DNA of 64,000 nt from Diaphorobacter sp. HDW4B (GCF_011305535.1 NZ_CP049905.1:2821501-2885500), one strand, 5' to 3'; positions 9,873-19,444 are shown, numbered from the stretch's first letter. Numbers and translations are program-made. Notes: a model not told the origin generated them from the sequence alone.

Positions 9873-10368
9873 TTGAGGGCGGAGGCCGGGTGTTCGCCCC
9901 GGCGGGCGAGTAACTTTTTGCTTGCGCCAAAAAGTCACCAAAAGCGCGCTTTTGAATACCCACGATAGAACTCACTTTGCGCCGTAGGCGCGCCGTTCGG
10001 GCAACTATCGTGAGTCAGACCAAAAGCTGGGGAGGGCGCTGCTGCACTCTGCGGTGCAGCAGCGTAGGCGCGAGCATCGCGACGGAATGATCTTGGTTGT
10101 CGCGCGGGTCGAGTCGAATCTCACATCAAATTCGTCACAGCGCTTATGCCCAGGCATCTCGCGCAGACGCGAGATGCAGCACGAGCAACGCGAAGTGCCG
10201 TGACATACCTCTTATGAAAAATCTGACTCACGATAGTTGCCCGAACGGAGCGCCTTTGGCGCGCAGTGAGTTCTATCGTGGGTATTCAAAAGCGCGCTTT
10301 TGGTGACTTTTCGCGCGCTAGCGAAAAGTTACTCGCCCGCCGGGGCGAGACCCGGCCTCCGCCCTCAA
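9873..10368. repeat. Family A structured palindromic element, copy A1 (complete)
   Basis: This element fills most of the 649-bp gap between the FixJ-like gene and the OmpA-like gene, which converge on it. It has two near-identical inverted arms of 147 bp (9873-10019 and 10222-10368) around a 202-bp core. Each arm folds into successive hairpins: a GC stem (CTCGCCC/GGGCGAG in the right arm), an ACTTTT/AAAAGT stem, the palindrome CAAAAGCGCGCTTTTG, and a branched unit closed by CACGATAG/CTATCGTG (9961-9968 with 10005-10012; 10229-10236 with 10273-10280). The core has the stems GCTGCTGCAC/GTGCAGCAGC and CATCTCGCG/CGCGAGATG. No transposase frame and no clear target-site duplication are seen. Small open frames inside it are by-products of the repeat. 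Confidence 0.85.
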
Positions 10369-10444
10369 AAATCTCACAAAAAACAAAAAGCGCGAACCCC
10401 GCAAACAAGGCCCGCGCTCTTCACAAAACAGAAAAACACCTCCC

Positions 10445-10459
10445 CAGCAATCTTTGCTG
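10445..10459 (-). terminator. Candidate terminator for the OmpA-like gene
   Basis: Reading the minus strand, a 6-bp stem (CAGCAA/TTGCTG, 3-nt loop) lies about 43 bp beyond the OmpA-like stop. After a short GGGGAGG it is followed by GTGTTTTTCTGTTTT. The stem is short and the T-run is displaced, so this is only a plausible intrinsic terminator. Confidence 0.4.
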
Positions 10460-10501
10460 AGCCCTCCGGCAAAGAAGGGTCAAAGGGGACGTCGCCTCAG
10501 A

Positions 10502-11146
10502 TTACCCCTGACGCTGCCCCACGTAGATCTCAACGCGGCGGTTCTTGGCACGGCCTTCGTTGGTGTCGTTGGTCGCAATCGGTTCCCGTTCGCCACGGCC
10601 TTCGACCTGGATGCGAGAGCCGTTCACGCCGTGCGAGGTGAGGTAGTTGCGGGTGCTGGTGGCGCGGTCGAGCGACAAGGGGTTGTTGATGGCGTCCGTG
10701 CCGGTCGAGTCGGTGTGGCCGACGATGCGCACTTCCGTTTCTGGGTTGTTGCGCAGGCCTTCGGCGAATTTGTCGAGGATGGGCTGGAAGTTGCCCTGGA
10801 TGTCGGAGCGGTTGGTGGCGAACGAGATGTCGCTCGGGATGTCCAGCTTGAGTTGGTTGTCGGCCGTCTGCGTCACGACCACGCCGGTGCCTTGGGTGGC
10901 GGCTTGCATTTCCTGCTTCTGGCGTTCCATGTGCTGCGACCAGAGGTAGGTGCCCAGAGCGCCCACGCCCGCGCCGATCACAGCGCCCGTGCCTGCGTGG
11001 CCGCCTGTCATCGCGCCGACGGCTGCGCCGCCAAGTGCGCCTACGCCGGCGCCGGTGGCCGTGCGGCGTTGGGTGTCGCTCATGTTCGCGCAGCCGGTGG
11101 CCAGCATGACGGCGGCGAGGCTTCCAACGAGAAGGGTTTTACGCAT
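10502..11146 (-). CDS. OmpA-family outer membrane lipoprotein
   Basis: A 214-residue protein with a lipoprotein-type signal (MRKTLLVGSLAAVMLATGC), a glycine-zipper stretch (repeated GAGVGALGG and GAVIGAG, about residues 32-65) and a C-terminal OmpA domain that binds peptidoglycan (FATNRSDIQG, IVGHTDSTG, RATSTRNYL, GRGEREPIATN, AKNRRVEI). It matches YiaD/OmpA-like lipoproteins that anchor the outer membrane to the wall. The start at 11146 is preferred to the upstream ATG because an AGGAG sits 8 nt before it and the signal peptide begins there. The cysteine of the lipobox is preceded by ATG rather than the stricter L-x-[GA], a mild deviation. Confidence 0.88.
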   Translation of the reverse strand: MRKTLLVGSLAAVMLATGCANMSDTQRRTATGAGVGALGGAAVGAMTGGHAGTGAVIGAGVGALGTYLWSQHMERQKQEMQAATQGTGVVVTQTADNQLKLDIPSDISFATNRSDIQGNFQPILDKFAEGLRNNPETEVRIVGHTDSTGTDAINNPLSLDRATSTRNYLTSHGVNGSRIQVEGRGEREPIATNDTNEGRAKNRRVEIYVGQRQG

Positions 11147-11426
11147 GGTGATAACTCCTGAAATTCTTGGTGCCCGCGGGTCGCTTGCTGCGACTGGCGG
11201 ACTGTTTTGCATCAACAAGTAAATGAAGATGGGTCATTGCATTGAACACACAGGCCCGTGGTGGCGGACTCCACGAACCCGAAAGGGCAGAGTAGCAAGC
11301 CGTCGTTACAAGGTCTGTAGGACGCATCCGCGCATCCTCCGAGGAGGGCTGCCTGCGAATGGGAGAAGTGCAAAACTGTGTCAAACCCCTGGCGCATCCG
11401 ATGCGATGGCCGGGATGCAAAAGCCC

Positions 11427-11567
11427 TCAGTCGGCGCTATCCTTGCGCTCCGGTGCGACACTGGCGCTTGGCGGTTCTCCCTTCTTGCGGCCCGAGAACA
11501 TTGTCCACCAGACAATGACGACCAAGATGAGCAGCGCCAACAGTGCTTCAATCAAAATCAACACCAT
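11427..11567 (-). CDS. Small single-span membrane protein
   Basis: A 46-residue frame: a very hydrophobic span from residue 2 to 25 (VLILIEALLALLILVVIVWW), then a basic and proline-rich cytoplasmic-looking tail (SGRKKGEPPSASVAPERKDSAD). AGGAG lies 10 nt before the ATG. It is antisense to the region just upstream of mltA, and its ATG overlaps the mltA ATG on the other strand (11565-11567 against 11566-11568). The clean span with a positive flank and the RBS suggest a real small protein. No function is known to me. A shadow frame remains possible, though the opposite strand has no real gene here. Confidence 0.55.
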   Translation of the reverse strand: MVLILIEALLALLILVVIVWWTMFSGRKKGEPPSASVAPERKDSAD

Positions 11568-12711
11568 GAATTTTCGACTCCTGCGCCTGGTTGCAACGAC
11601 GCTGATTGTAGGAACGCTCGCGGCCTGTTCGACCAAGCCCCCACAGACCACTGCTCCTTCGACCGATCTGCCCCCGACGTCTTCCTCCACCGTGCCGGAA
11701 TACCACCCGGTGCCGGGCACGCTCAATCAAGCCAAGAGCCGCTGGGTGCCTGTGGAATGGAATGATCTGCCGGGCTTCTCCGACGATTCTCTTTTCGAGG
11801 CCTGGAACGCCTGGCTGCGCAGTTGCGAAAAGCCCGCTCCGGCCTTTGCTCCGCTCTGCGCCGACGTGCGCCGCCTGTCGATCGCCAATGGCGAAGAGCA
11901 GCGCAACTGGATGATGAACAAGCTGCGCCCCTATCGCGTGGAAGGCAACGACGGCAAGGTCGACGGCATGCTCACCGGCTACTACGAGCCGTTTCTCGAC
12001 GCATCGCGCACGCCCGGTAACGGCTTCAACGTGCCGCTGTATGCGCCGCCCGCAGACCTCGGCGTGCGCAAACCTTGGTACACCCGCCAGCAGATCGACA
12101 CGCTGCCTGCCGCGCAGGCCGCCTTGCAAGGCAAGGTGCTCGCCTGGGTGCGTGATCCCGTCGAAGCCATGGTGCTGCACATTCAGGGCTCGGGTCGCAT
12201 CCGCGTGCAGGATGCAGACGGCACGGTGCGCGTGACGCGTCTGGCCTTCGCCGGCACCAACGATCAGCCGTACAAGAGCATCGGCAAATGGCTGCTCGAT
12301 CAGGGCCTCGTGCGCGATGCGACTTGGCCCGGCATCACCGCATGGACCGTGCAGAACCCGCAGCGCGTGAACGAACTGCTCTGGGCCAACCCGCGTTATG
12401 TGTTCTTCAAGGAAGAGCAACTGAGCCCCCTCGACGCCGCCTTCGGCCCGCGCGGCGCGCAAGGCGTTCCGCTCACCCCCGGCCGCTCCATCGCCGTGGA
12501 CCGCGCCAGCATCCCCTACGGCACGCCTGTCTGGCTCACCTCGACCGGCCCGACCGTGCAACTCTCGCGCCTCGTGCTCGCGCAGGACACCGGCAGCGCG
12601 ATCCTCGGCCCCGTGCGCGCCGACTATTTCACCGGCTGGGGACATGAAGCCGGCGAAGTCGCCGGTCGTTTGAAGCAGAACCTGCGCCTGTGGGCGCTGT
12701 GGCCGCGTTGA
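11566..12711 (+). CDS. mltA: Membrane-bound lytic murein transglycosylase A
   Basis: MltA cleaves the MurNAc-GlcNAc bond of peptidoglycan, forming 1,6-anhydro ends, at the inner face of the outer membrane. The 381-residue product starts with a lipoprotein signal (RLVATTLIVGTLAAC). It shows the MltA domain (GMLTGYYEPFLDASR, MVLHIQGSGRI) and the C-terminal 3D domain with the catalytic-Asp region (LAQDTGSAILGPVRADYF). The start at 11566 is chosen because the signal peptide begins there. No good Shine-Dalgarno precedes it, so weak or upstream initiation cannot be excluded. The first bases overlap the antisense small membrane gene. Confidence 0.92.
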   Translation: MNFRLLRLVATTLIVGTLAACSTKPPQTTAPSTDLPPTSSSTVPEYHPVPGTLNQAKSRWVPVEWNDLPGFSDDSLFEAWNAWLRSCEKPAPAFAPLCADVRRLSIANGEEQRNWMMNKLRPYRVEGNDGKVDGMLTGYYEPFLDASRTPGNGFNVPLYAPPADLGVRKPWYTRQQIDTLPAAQAALQGKVLAWVRDPVEAMVLHIQGSGRIRVQDADGTVRVTRLAFAGTNDQPYKSIGKWLLDQGLVRDATWPGITAWTVQNPQRVNELLWANPRYVFFKEEQLSPLDAAFGPRGAQGVPLTPGRSIAVDRASIPYGTPVWLTSTGPTVQLSRLVLAQDTGSAILGPVRADYFTGWGHEAGEVAGRLKQNLRLWALWPR

Positions 12712-12730
12712 AAATTCAGGGCTGCTCGTC

Positions 12731-13300
12731 ATGCCAGTGAGCGACAAGGAGCAAGTGCTGAGCTATCTCCAGAGCGTTCTCGAAGGCAGGAACGAGCAGC
12801 GTCTCCATCGCTGGCTGCGGGAGAACACGGTGTCGCTGCGGGCGTTGTTGTCTTCGCCCGATGTCGCGAAACTCAAATTCAAACCCATCGAATTTGCGCG
12901 CAGCCTGCTTGCCAGGCATTCGGTGGCCTATGTGGAAAACCCCGCGCGCATACAGCGCGAGATGCATCTGCTGGGATTGGGCGAAGACTGCTTCGACGAA
13001 ACGGGTGAGCTGCGCCCGGATTATTACCAGTGGGTTTTCGACGGACTGTTCTGCGAATTTCTGGCTGGGGATGAGCAGCGTGGTCGGAAGCGGATCACGC
13101 AGTACCTGTGCGAGCATCAGGACGAGGGCCAGCCATTGCTTGCCGAGCCTCTTGAGGATCTGCTGTTGTTTGCCGAGCGCGAATTTGCATGGCAACCGGA
13201 TCTTGCGCGCGCCATCGTGTCGACGATGGCGGCGTTTTTCGAGGATCAGGAAATCAGCATGCAGGAAGTGGACCGGGTGGCGGCCAAGTTGCTGGGCTGA
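12731..13300 (+). CDS. Hypothetical cytoplasmic protein
   Basis: A 189-residue protein that I do not assign to a named family. It lacks a signal peptide and membrane segments, is mostly alpha-helical and acidic (LCEHQDEGQPLLAEPLEDLLLFAERE), and has two cysteines near the middle. It lies 19 bp after mltA on the same strand and may be co-transcribed. Codon use with high GC at third positions supports a real gene. Confidence 0.7.
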   Translation: MPVSDKEQVLSYLQSVLEGRNEQRLHRWLRENTVSLRALLSSPDVAKLKFKPIEFARSLLARHSVAYVENPARIQREMHLLGLGEDCFDETGELRPDYYQWVFDGLFCEFLAGDEQRGRKRITQYLCEHQDEGQPLLAEPLEDLLLFAEREFAWQPDLARAIVSTMAAFFEDQEISMQEVDRVAAKLLG

Positions 13301-13327
13301 TTGATTGCCTCGCGCTCGCCTGTTCGC

Positions 13328-15034
13328 CTATTCGATCTCCACCACATACCGCGTGACCACCGGCGGGTTCTCGCCGACGTGAAACGCTAGGCGGCGGTCG
13401 CGCAGTGCCATGTCCGCATTGGTCGAGCGATCAAAGCGGCGCAGATGCTCCACCCATGACTCGTCCAGAATCCGCTCCACATAACGGCGTGGGTCGGCGA
13501 TGTCGTGTTCCAGTTCCCAGTGCAGCGCGCCTTGCTGCAGGCGCGTGCGGCGGCTTTCGCGCATGACGGCGCGGAATTCCTGGGCGCGGGCCGGGTCGAT
13601 GAAGTATTCGATGGTCACCACCAGATGCAGACCCGCCTCGGGCGTGGTGCTGGCGTTCGGGCGGATCAGCGTGCGCGCGGGGCTCAGGTCTTCCTCGGGC
13701 TGGCGGTTGCGCACCACGCGCAGGACCAGGAACATGATGACCACGCCCGAGACAGCGGCGATGGCCAGGCTGATGTGCACGCTGAACATCGACGCCACCT
13801 GTCCCCAGAGCGCGGCACCGGCGGCGGTCGCGCCCATGATGCACATCTGGTAGATCGACATGCCGCGCGCGCGCACCCAGTTGGGCAGCACGAGCTGGGC
13901 GGCGACGGTCAGCGAGTTGGCCGTCGTGATCCACGCGGCACCGGCCAGCACCATGGCGGGCACGGCGATGTAGACATTGGGCGCAAACGCGACCACGGCG
14001 GTGGCGACGGCCTGCGCCACCGTGCCGTAGCGCACCAGTTGGTCGAGCGTCATCAGTTGCCGCAAGCGCGGCAGGAACATGGCCGAGCCGATGGCACCCG
14101 CGCCCATCGAGGCGAGCAGCAGCGTGAAGGTGCCCGCGCCGCCTGCTTCGAGTTCGCGTGCGACCAGCGGCAGCAGGGCCATCAGGGCTGTGGCGTGGAA
14201 GAAGAAGATCGAGATGCGCCAGAGCACGGCGCGCATGGCGACGGACTCGCGCACGAAGGTCACACCCACGCGCATGGCGCTGGTCAGGCGCTCGCGGCCC
14301 AGTGGGTTGTCCGGGTGCACGCGGCGCCAGCGCATGATGGTGAAACCGGCAATCAGCGACAGCACGGCGTTGAGCACGAACACCCAGTGGCTGCCGGCAC
14401 TGGCGATGACGGCTCCGGCCACCAGCGGGCCAATGATGCGCGAGGCATTCATCGCCACGCCGTTGAGCGCGAGTGCCGCAGGCAGTTGCTGACGGCTGAC
14501 CAGCTCCGGCACGATGGCGGCGAACACCGGCCAGCGCATGGCCAGCCCAATGCCGTTGGCGAACGTGAGCGCCAGCAGCAGGTGCGCCGTCATCCCGCCG
14601 CTCATGACGGCAACGCACAGCACGGCGGCCACACCGGCCACCCAGAACTGGGTGATCATGAAATATTTGCGGCGATCCAGAATGTCCGCGAGCGCCCCGC
14701 TGGGCAGGCCCAGCAGGAACACGGGCGCGGTCGATGCCGTCTGCACCAGCGCCACCAGCACGGGCGAGGTGGTCAGCGTGGTCATCAGCCACGCGGTCGC
14801 CACGTCGTTCATCCACATGCAGGTGTTGGCGACGATCCAGGTGGCCCAGAGCATGCGGAACACGGGCACGGACAGCGGTGCGAACGGCGACTGCGCAGCC
14901 CGCTCGGCCGCGCCGCGCTTCAGTTCGGCGGCGGCAGCGGCTTCGGCCTGATCGGCCTGCTCGCTGTTCTTGTTCGAGGTGGACTGATCGTCGTCAGGAG
15001 TGGGCGCGGTGTCGTGGGGAAGCTGTGGCGGCAT
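13328..15034 (-). CDS. MFS transporter, transmembrane secretion effector type
   Basis: A 568-residue major facilitator protein resembling the MFS_3/EntS-like group (PF05977). A charged, Ala/Glu-rich N-terminus of about 55 residues precedes the membrane segments. The MFS loop motif GALADILDRRKYFMI is present after helix 2. A soluble C-terminal region (about residues 470-568: VVTIEYFIDPARAQEFRAVM, LHWELEHDIADP) resembles the monooxygenase-like ABM fold that this subgroup carries. Its likely role is export of a small molecule by proton antiport; the substrate is unknown. It stands alone, convergent with the upstream hypothetical gene. Confidence 0.87.
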   Translation of the reverse strand: MPPQLPHDTAPTPDDDQSTSNKNSEQADQAEAAAAAELKRGAAERAAQSPFAPLSVPVFRMLWATWIVANTCMWMNDVATAWLMTTLTTSPVLVALVQTASTAPVFLLGLPSGALADILDRRKYFMITQFWVAGVAAVLCVAVMSGGMTAHLLLALTFANGIGLAMRWPVFAAIVPELVSRQQLPAALALNGVAMNASRIIGPLVAGAVIASAGSHWVFVLNAVLSLIAGFTIMRWRRVHPDNPLGRERLTSAMRVGVTFVRESVAMRAVLWRISIFFFHATALMALLPLVARELEAGGAGTFTLLLASMGAGAIGSAMFLPRLRQLMTLDQLVRYGTVAQAVATAVVAFAPNVYIAVPAMVLAGAAWITTANSLTVAAQLVLPNWVRARGMSIYQMCIMGATAAGAALWGQVASMFSVHISLAIAAVSGVVIMFLVLRVVRNRQPEEDLSPARTLIRPNASTTPEAGLHLVVTIEYFIDPARAQEFRAVMRESRRTRLQQGALHWELEHDIADPRRYVERILDESWVEHLRRFDRSTNADMALRDRRLAFHVGENPPVVTRYVVEIE

Positions 15035-15139
15035 GTCGTCTGGATTGTCACTTTGTATTTATCTGAATCCGAGTTTGCACGCCAATTGATTTTCCGCAAT
15101 TCGGAAAAACCGAAAAAAGCCGCTCGCCAGCCCCTGCGC

Positions 15140-15622
15140 TCAGCGCGCGCCCGGCAGATGCGCCAGCGGCAGGGCGCCTGCGGTCTTCACTTCGCCCAAT
15201 GAAAAGCTGGTGTGCATGTCCTTCACATTGGGCAGATTGAGCAGCACATTGCGCGCGAATTGCGAGAAGCTGTCCAGATCCTTGGCGACCACCTGCAATT
15301 CAAAGGTGCCGCTGCCGCTGATGTAGTGACAGGCGACGACCTCGGGAATCTTGGCGATGGCCTCTTCCATGGACCGGGTCAGGTCGCCGGTGTTGCGCAG
15401 CGCGTCCAGCCGCACGAAGGCCAGCACGCCGAGGCCAATCTTGTGGCGATCCAGCGCCGCGTGGTAACCAAGAATGAAGCCCGCTTCCTCCAGCGCACGT
15501 ACCCGCCGCCAGCAGGGCGCGGCCGACAGACCGACGCGCTGGGCGAGTTCCGCATTGGTCAGACGCGCGTTGGTTTGCAGCTCCGAGAGGATCAAGAGAT
15601 CGAATTTGTCCAAACTTTCCAT
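15140..15622 (-). CDS. Lrp/AsnC family transcriptional regulator
   Basis: A 160-residue regulator with an N-terminal HTH (KFDLLILSELQTNARLTNAEL, about residues 5-48) and a C-terminal RAM ligand/oligomer domain (HYISGSGTFELQVVAKDLDSF). The ATG at 15622 gives the standard Lrp N-terminus; the longer frame upstream adds an unlikely Cys-rich extension. It is divergent from the indolepyruvate oxidoreductase gene across 175 bp, the usual arrangement for a local regulator that responds to an amino acid, here plausibly an aromatic or branched one. Confidence 0.92.
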   Translation of the reverse strand: MESLDKFDLLILSELQTNARLTNAELAQRVGLSAAPCWRRVRALEEAGFILGYHAALDRHKIGLGVLAFVRLDALRNTGDLTRSMEEAIAKIPEVVACHYISGSGTFELQVVAKDLDSFSQFARNVLLNLPNVKDMHTSFSLGEVKTAGALPLAHLPGAR

Positions 15623-15797
15623 TCCGAGATTGTTTTTGGAAAGGATCTTTCGCGCATTGGGGTAAACACAGCAAAAAAAGCAAACACATATCAAGGCTGC
15701 GCGCATACACTGCGCGGATACGGGCAATTGACCAAATGCTCGAAAAATTGACGCCGCTCAAAAGGCGGTACCCCACACACACGATGGAGACAAGGCC

Positions 15798-18700
15798 ATG
15801 AACGCCCCGCTGCCCGAATCAGTTCGCCGCGCGCTAGAGACGGTATCCCTGGAAGACAAATACACGCTCGACAAGGGCAGAGCCTTCATGAGCGGCGTTC
15901 AAGCCCTCGTGCGCCTGCCCATGCTGCAGCGTCAGCGCGATGCTCAGCAAGGTCTGAACACAGCGGGCTTCATCAGCGGTTATCGCGGCTCGCCTCTGGG
16001 CACGTATGACCAGTCACTGTGGAGCGCCAAGAAGCATCTGGCCGAGAACAATATCGTCTTCCAGCCCGGCGTGAACGAGGAACTGGGCGCGACGGCGGTC
16101 TGGGGCACGCAGCAGCTCGATCTCTATCCCGACACGAAGAAGTTCGACGGCGTGTTCGGCATCTGGTACGGCAAGGGTCCGGGCGTGGACCGCTGCTCCG
16201 ATGTGTTCAAGCACGCCAACATGGCGGGCACCTCCAAGCATGGCGGCGTGATCGCGATTGCGGGCGACGACCACATCAGCAAGAGCTCCACCGCCGCGCA
16301 CCAGAGCGATCACATCTTCAAGGCCTGCGGTCTGCCGGTGTTCTTCCCGAGCAGCGTGCAGGACATTCTCGACATGGGCTTGCACGCGTTTGCGATGAGC
16401 CGTTTCTCGGGCCTGTGGTCGGGCGTGAAGACGATTCAGGAAGTGGTGGAATCGTCGTCCAGCATCTCGGTCGATCCCGACCGCGTGAAGATCATCCTGC
16501 CCGAAGACTTCCAGATGCCGCCGGGCGGCCTGCACATCCGCTGGCCCGACGCGCCGCTGGAGCAGGAAGCGCGCCTGATGGACTACAAGTGGTACGCCGC
16601 GCTGGCCTATGTGCGTGCCAACAAGCTGAACTACAACGTCATCGAAGGCCAGAACGACCGCTTCGGCATCATCGCCAGCGGCAAGGCGTTCAACGACACG
16701 CGCCAGGCGCTGGCCGATCTGGGCATCGATGACGAGACCTGCCACCAACTCGGCATTCGTCTGCACAAGGTGAACGTGGTGTGGCCGCTCGAAGCGACCA
16801 TCACCCGCGACTTCGCGCAGGGCCTGCAGGAAATTCTGGTCGTCGAGGAAAAGCGCCAGGTCATCGAGTACCAGCTCAAGGAAGAGCTCTACAACTGGCG
16901 CGCCGACGTGCGCCCCAACGTGCTCGGCAAGTTCGACGAGATCGAAGGCGACAACTCGGGCGGCGAATGGAGCATGCCCAACCCCAGCCAGAACTGGCTG
17001 CTGCGCCCCAAGGCCGACCTTACGCCCGCGATCATCGCCAAGGCGATTGCCAAGCGCCTGAAGAAGCTGGGCGTGTCCGCCGACATCGCGCGCCGCATGG
17101 ACGAGCGCATCGCCGTCATCGAAGCCCGCGAACGCGCGCTGACCGAACCCAAGCAGCAGACCGGCGACCGCGTGCCATGGTTCTGCAGCGGCTGCCCGCA
17201 CAACACCAGCACCCGCGTGCCCGATGGCTCGCGCGCCGTGGCCGGCATTGGCTGCCACTACATGACGACGTGGATGCCCGACCGCAACACCAGCACCTTC
17301 ACGCAGATGGGCGGCGAAGGCGTGACGTGGGTCGGCCAGGCACCGTTCACCAAGGAAAACCATGTGTTCGCCAATCTGGGCGACGGCACGTACTTCCACA
17401 GCGGCCTGATGGCGATCCGCCAGAGCATTGCCTCGGGTGCCAACATCACCTACAAGATTCTGTACAACGACGCCGTGGCGATGACCGGCGGCCAGCAAGT
17501 GGGCGAACGCCCCGAAGGCCACTCGGTCGCGCAGATCGCGCACAGCCTGCGTGCCGAAGGCATCGTCAAGCTGGTGGTGGTGACCGACGAGCCGGAGAAG
17601 TACCACGGCCGCGCGCATCATGTCGATCCGACCGGCGCACGCGCCAAGCACGCCGAACTGATCAACGATCTGCCGCCCGGCATCGAGGTGTTCCACCGCG
17701 ATGAACTCGACCGCATCCAGCGCGAGTTCCGCGAGATCAAGGGCGCGACCGCGATCATCTACGACCAGACCTGCGCGACCGAAAAGCGCCGTCGCCGCAA
17801 GCGCGGCAAGATGGCCACGCCATCCAAGACCGTGCTCATCAACGAGCTGGTCTGCGAAGGCTGCGGCGACTGCTCGACCAAGTCGAACTGCCTGTCGGTC
17901 GAGCCCGTGGAAACCGACTTCGGTCGCAAGCGCCGCATCAACCAGAACTCCTGCAACAAGGACTACTCCTGCGTGAACGGCTTCTGCCCGAGCTTCGTGA
18001 CCATCGAAGGTGGCGAACTCAAGAAGGCCAAAAAGGAAAAGAAGGGCGACCTCACCGCGCTGCTGCCGATCCCCGAACCCGTTCTGCCCGTGGCCGAAAG
18101 CGCTTGGGGCATCGTCGTGGCGGGCGTGGGTGGCACGGGCGTGATCACCATCGGCTCGCTGCTCGGCATGGCCGCGCACCTGGAAGGCAAGGGCGTGATC
18201 ACGCAAGACGCCGCAGGCTTGGCGCAAAAGGGTGGATCGACCTGGAGCCACATCCAGATCGCCAATCGTCCCGAGGCCATCTTCACCACCAAGGTGGACA
18301 CGGCCAAGGCCGACCTCGTGATCGGCTGCGACCCCATCGTCGCCGCCAACAAGTCCACGCTCTCGGTGATGCAGCCGGGCCGCACCTTCGTCGCGCTGAA
18401 CACCAGCGGCACGCCATCGGCCGCCTTCGTGGGCAACCCGAACTGGCAGTTCCCCAAGGAAAGCTGCGAAGCCGCGATTGCCGATGCCGTCGGCAACGAA
18501 CTGGTGGGGGTGTTCGACGCCGAACAAGTCGCCGCGCAACTGCTGGGCGACAGCATCTACACCAACCCGCTGATGCTCGGCTACGCCTGGCAAAAGGGCC
18601 GCGTGCCCCTGAGCCACGCCTCGCTGATGCGCGCCATCGAACTCAACGGCGTGCAGATCGACAACAACAAGGCCGCGTTTGAATGGGGCCGTCGCTGCGC

Positions 18701-19427
18701 GTACAAATTGTCCGAAGTGCAAGCCCTGTTCCAGGCCGCACAGGTGATCGAATTCGTGAAGAAGCCCAGCCTGACCGAAATGGTGCACAAGCGCGTCGAA
18801 TTCCTCACCGGATACCAGAACGCCGCCTACGCCAAGCAGTACAGCGACTTCGTTGAAAAGGTGCGCCAGTCCGAAGCCAAGCTCGGCCCCAGCACCAAGC
18901 TGTCCGAAGCCGTCGCACGCTACCTGTTCAAGCTGATGGCCTACAAGGACGAGTACGAAGTGGCGCGTCTGCACACCGACCAGGCATTCGTCTCGAAGAT
19001 CGAAAACATGTTCGAAGGCGACTACAAGATCGTTCACCACCTCGCGCCGCCAGCCACGGCCAAGAAGAACGAAAAGGGCGAACTCATCAAGAAGAGCTAC
19101 GGCCCCTGGATGCGCAAGGCCTTCGGCGTGCTCGCCGGTTTGAAGGGCCTGCGCGGCACGGCGCTCGACCCGTTCGGCAAGACCGAAGAGCGCAAGATGG
19201 AACGCGCCCTGATCGTCGAGTACCGCGCGAGCATCGAGGAAATCCTGAAGAGCCTCAATGCCCGCAACCTGTCGCTGGCCGTGGACATCGCCCGCATCCC
19301 CGAAGACATTCGCGGATATGGGCATGTGAAGGAGCGGCATCTGCATGCGGCTCGGGTCAAGTGGCAAGGGCTGCTTGCGCAGTGGCGCGGGGCGCCTGCC
19401 GAGGCGCGGGTTCGCGAGACTGCTTGA
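15798..19427 (+). CDS. Fused indolepyruvate ferredoxin oxidoreductase (IorA-IorB type)
   Basis: A 1209-residue enzyme that oxidatively decarboxylates aryl or branched 2-oxoacids from amino-acid transamination to acyl-CoA, passing electrons to ferredoxin. Order of parts: pyrimidine-binding half (INTAGFISGYRGSPLGTYD-like start, residues 50-250), TPP-binding half (NLGDGTYFHSG, about 525-560), a cysteine cluster (CEGCGDCSTKSNC from C686, then CNKDYSCVNGFCP) for iron-sulfur binding, and the gamma domain (GVGGTGVITIGSLLG at about 775). Fused forms of this length are normal in proteobacteria. The last codons turn G-rich before repeat A2, which begins about 18 bp after the stop. Confidence 0.92.
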   Translation: MNAPLPESVRRALETVSLEDKYTLDKGRAFMSGVQALVRLPMLQRQRDAQQGLNTAGFISGYRGSPLGTYDQSLWSAKKHLAENNIVFQPGVNEELGATAVWGTQQLDLYPDTKKFDGVFGIWYGKGPGVDRCSDVFKHANMAGTSKHGGVIAIAGDDHISKSSTAAHQSDHIFKACGLPVFFPSSVQDILDMGLHAFAMSRFSGLWSGVKTIQEVVESSSSISVDPDRVKIILPEDFQMPPGGLHIRWPDAPLEQEARLMDYKWYAALAYVRANKLNYNVIEGQNDRFGIIASGKAFNDTRQALADLGIDDETCHQLGIRLHKVNVVWPLEATITRDFAQGLQEILVVEEKRQVIEYQLKEELYNWRADVRPNVLGKFDEIEGDNSGGEWSMPNPSQNWLLRPKADLTPAIIAKAIAKRLKKLGVSADIARRMDERIAVIEARERALTEPKQQTGDRVPWFCSGCPHNTSTRVPDGSRAVAGIGCHYMTTWMPDRNTSTFTQMGGEGVTWVGQAPFTKENHVFANLGDGTYFHSGLMAIRQSIASGANITYKILYNDAVAMTGGQQVGERPEGHSVAQIAHSLRAEGIVKLVVVTDEPEKYHGRAHHVDPTGARAKHAELINDLPPGIEVFHRDELDRIQREFREIKGATAIIYDQTCATEKRRRRKRGKMATPSKTVLINELVCEGCGDCSTKSNCLSVEPVETDFGRKRRINQNSCNKDYSCVNGFCPSFVTIEGGELKKAKKEKKGDLTALLPIPEPVLPVAESAWGIVVAGVGGTGVITIGSLLGMAAHLEGKGVITQDAAGLAQKGGSTWSHIQIANRPEAIFTTKVDTAKADLVIGCDPIVAANKSTLSVMQPGRTFVALNTSGTPSAAFVGNPNWQFPKESCEAAIADAVGNELVGVFDAEQVAAQLLGDSIYTNPLMLGYAWQKGRVPLSHASLMRAIELNGVQIDNNKAAFEWGRRCAYKLSEVQALFQAAQVIEFVKKPSLTEMVHKRVEFLTGYQNAAYAKQYSDFVEKVRQSEAKLGPSTKLSEAVARYLFKLMAYKDEYEVARLHTDQAFVSKIENMFEGDYKIVHHLAPPATAKKNEKGELIKKSYGPWMRKAFGVLAGLKGLRGTALDPFGKTEERKMERALIVEYRASIEEILKSLNARNLSLAVDIARIPEDIRGYGHVKERHLHAARVKWQGLLAQWRGAPAEARVRETA

Positions 19428-19444
19428 TTCTTTTTGGTTGCTGC

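Noticed and set aside
9873-10368. Family A as an insertion sequence with transposase
   Set aside because: No transposase-length frame and no clear target-site duplication; at most a non-autonomous element.
9873-10372. Family A arms as integron attC sites
   Set aside because: No integrase gene or cassette array is visible, and the elements are spaced by ordinary operons.
10097-10460. Small open frames inside family A elements (similar ones at 19.7-20.1, 31.8-32.2 and 42.1-42.5 kb)
   Set aside because: The same peptides recur only because the repeat recurs; frames shift between copies and stem changes preserve pairing, not amino acids.
13505-15202. Long plus-strand open frame across the MFS gene
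   Set aside because: His/Gln/Gly-rich shadow of a gene with clear membrane helices on the minus strand.
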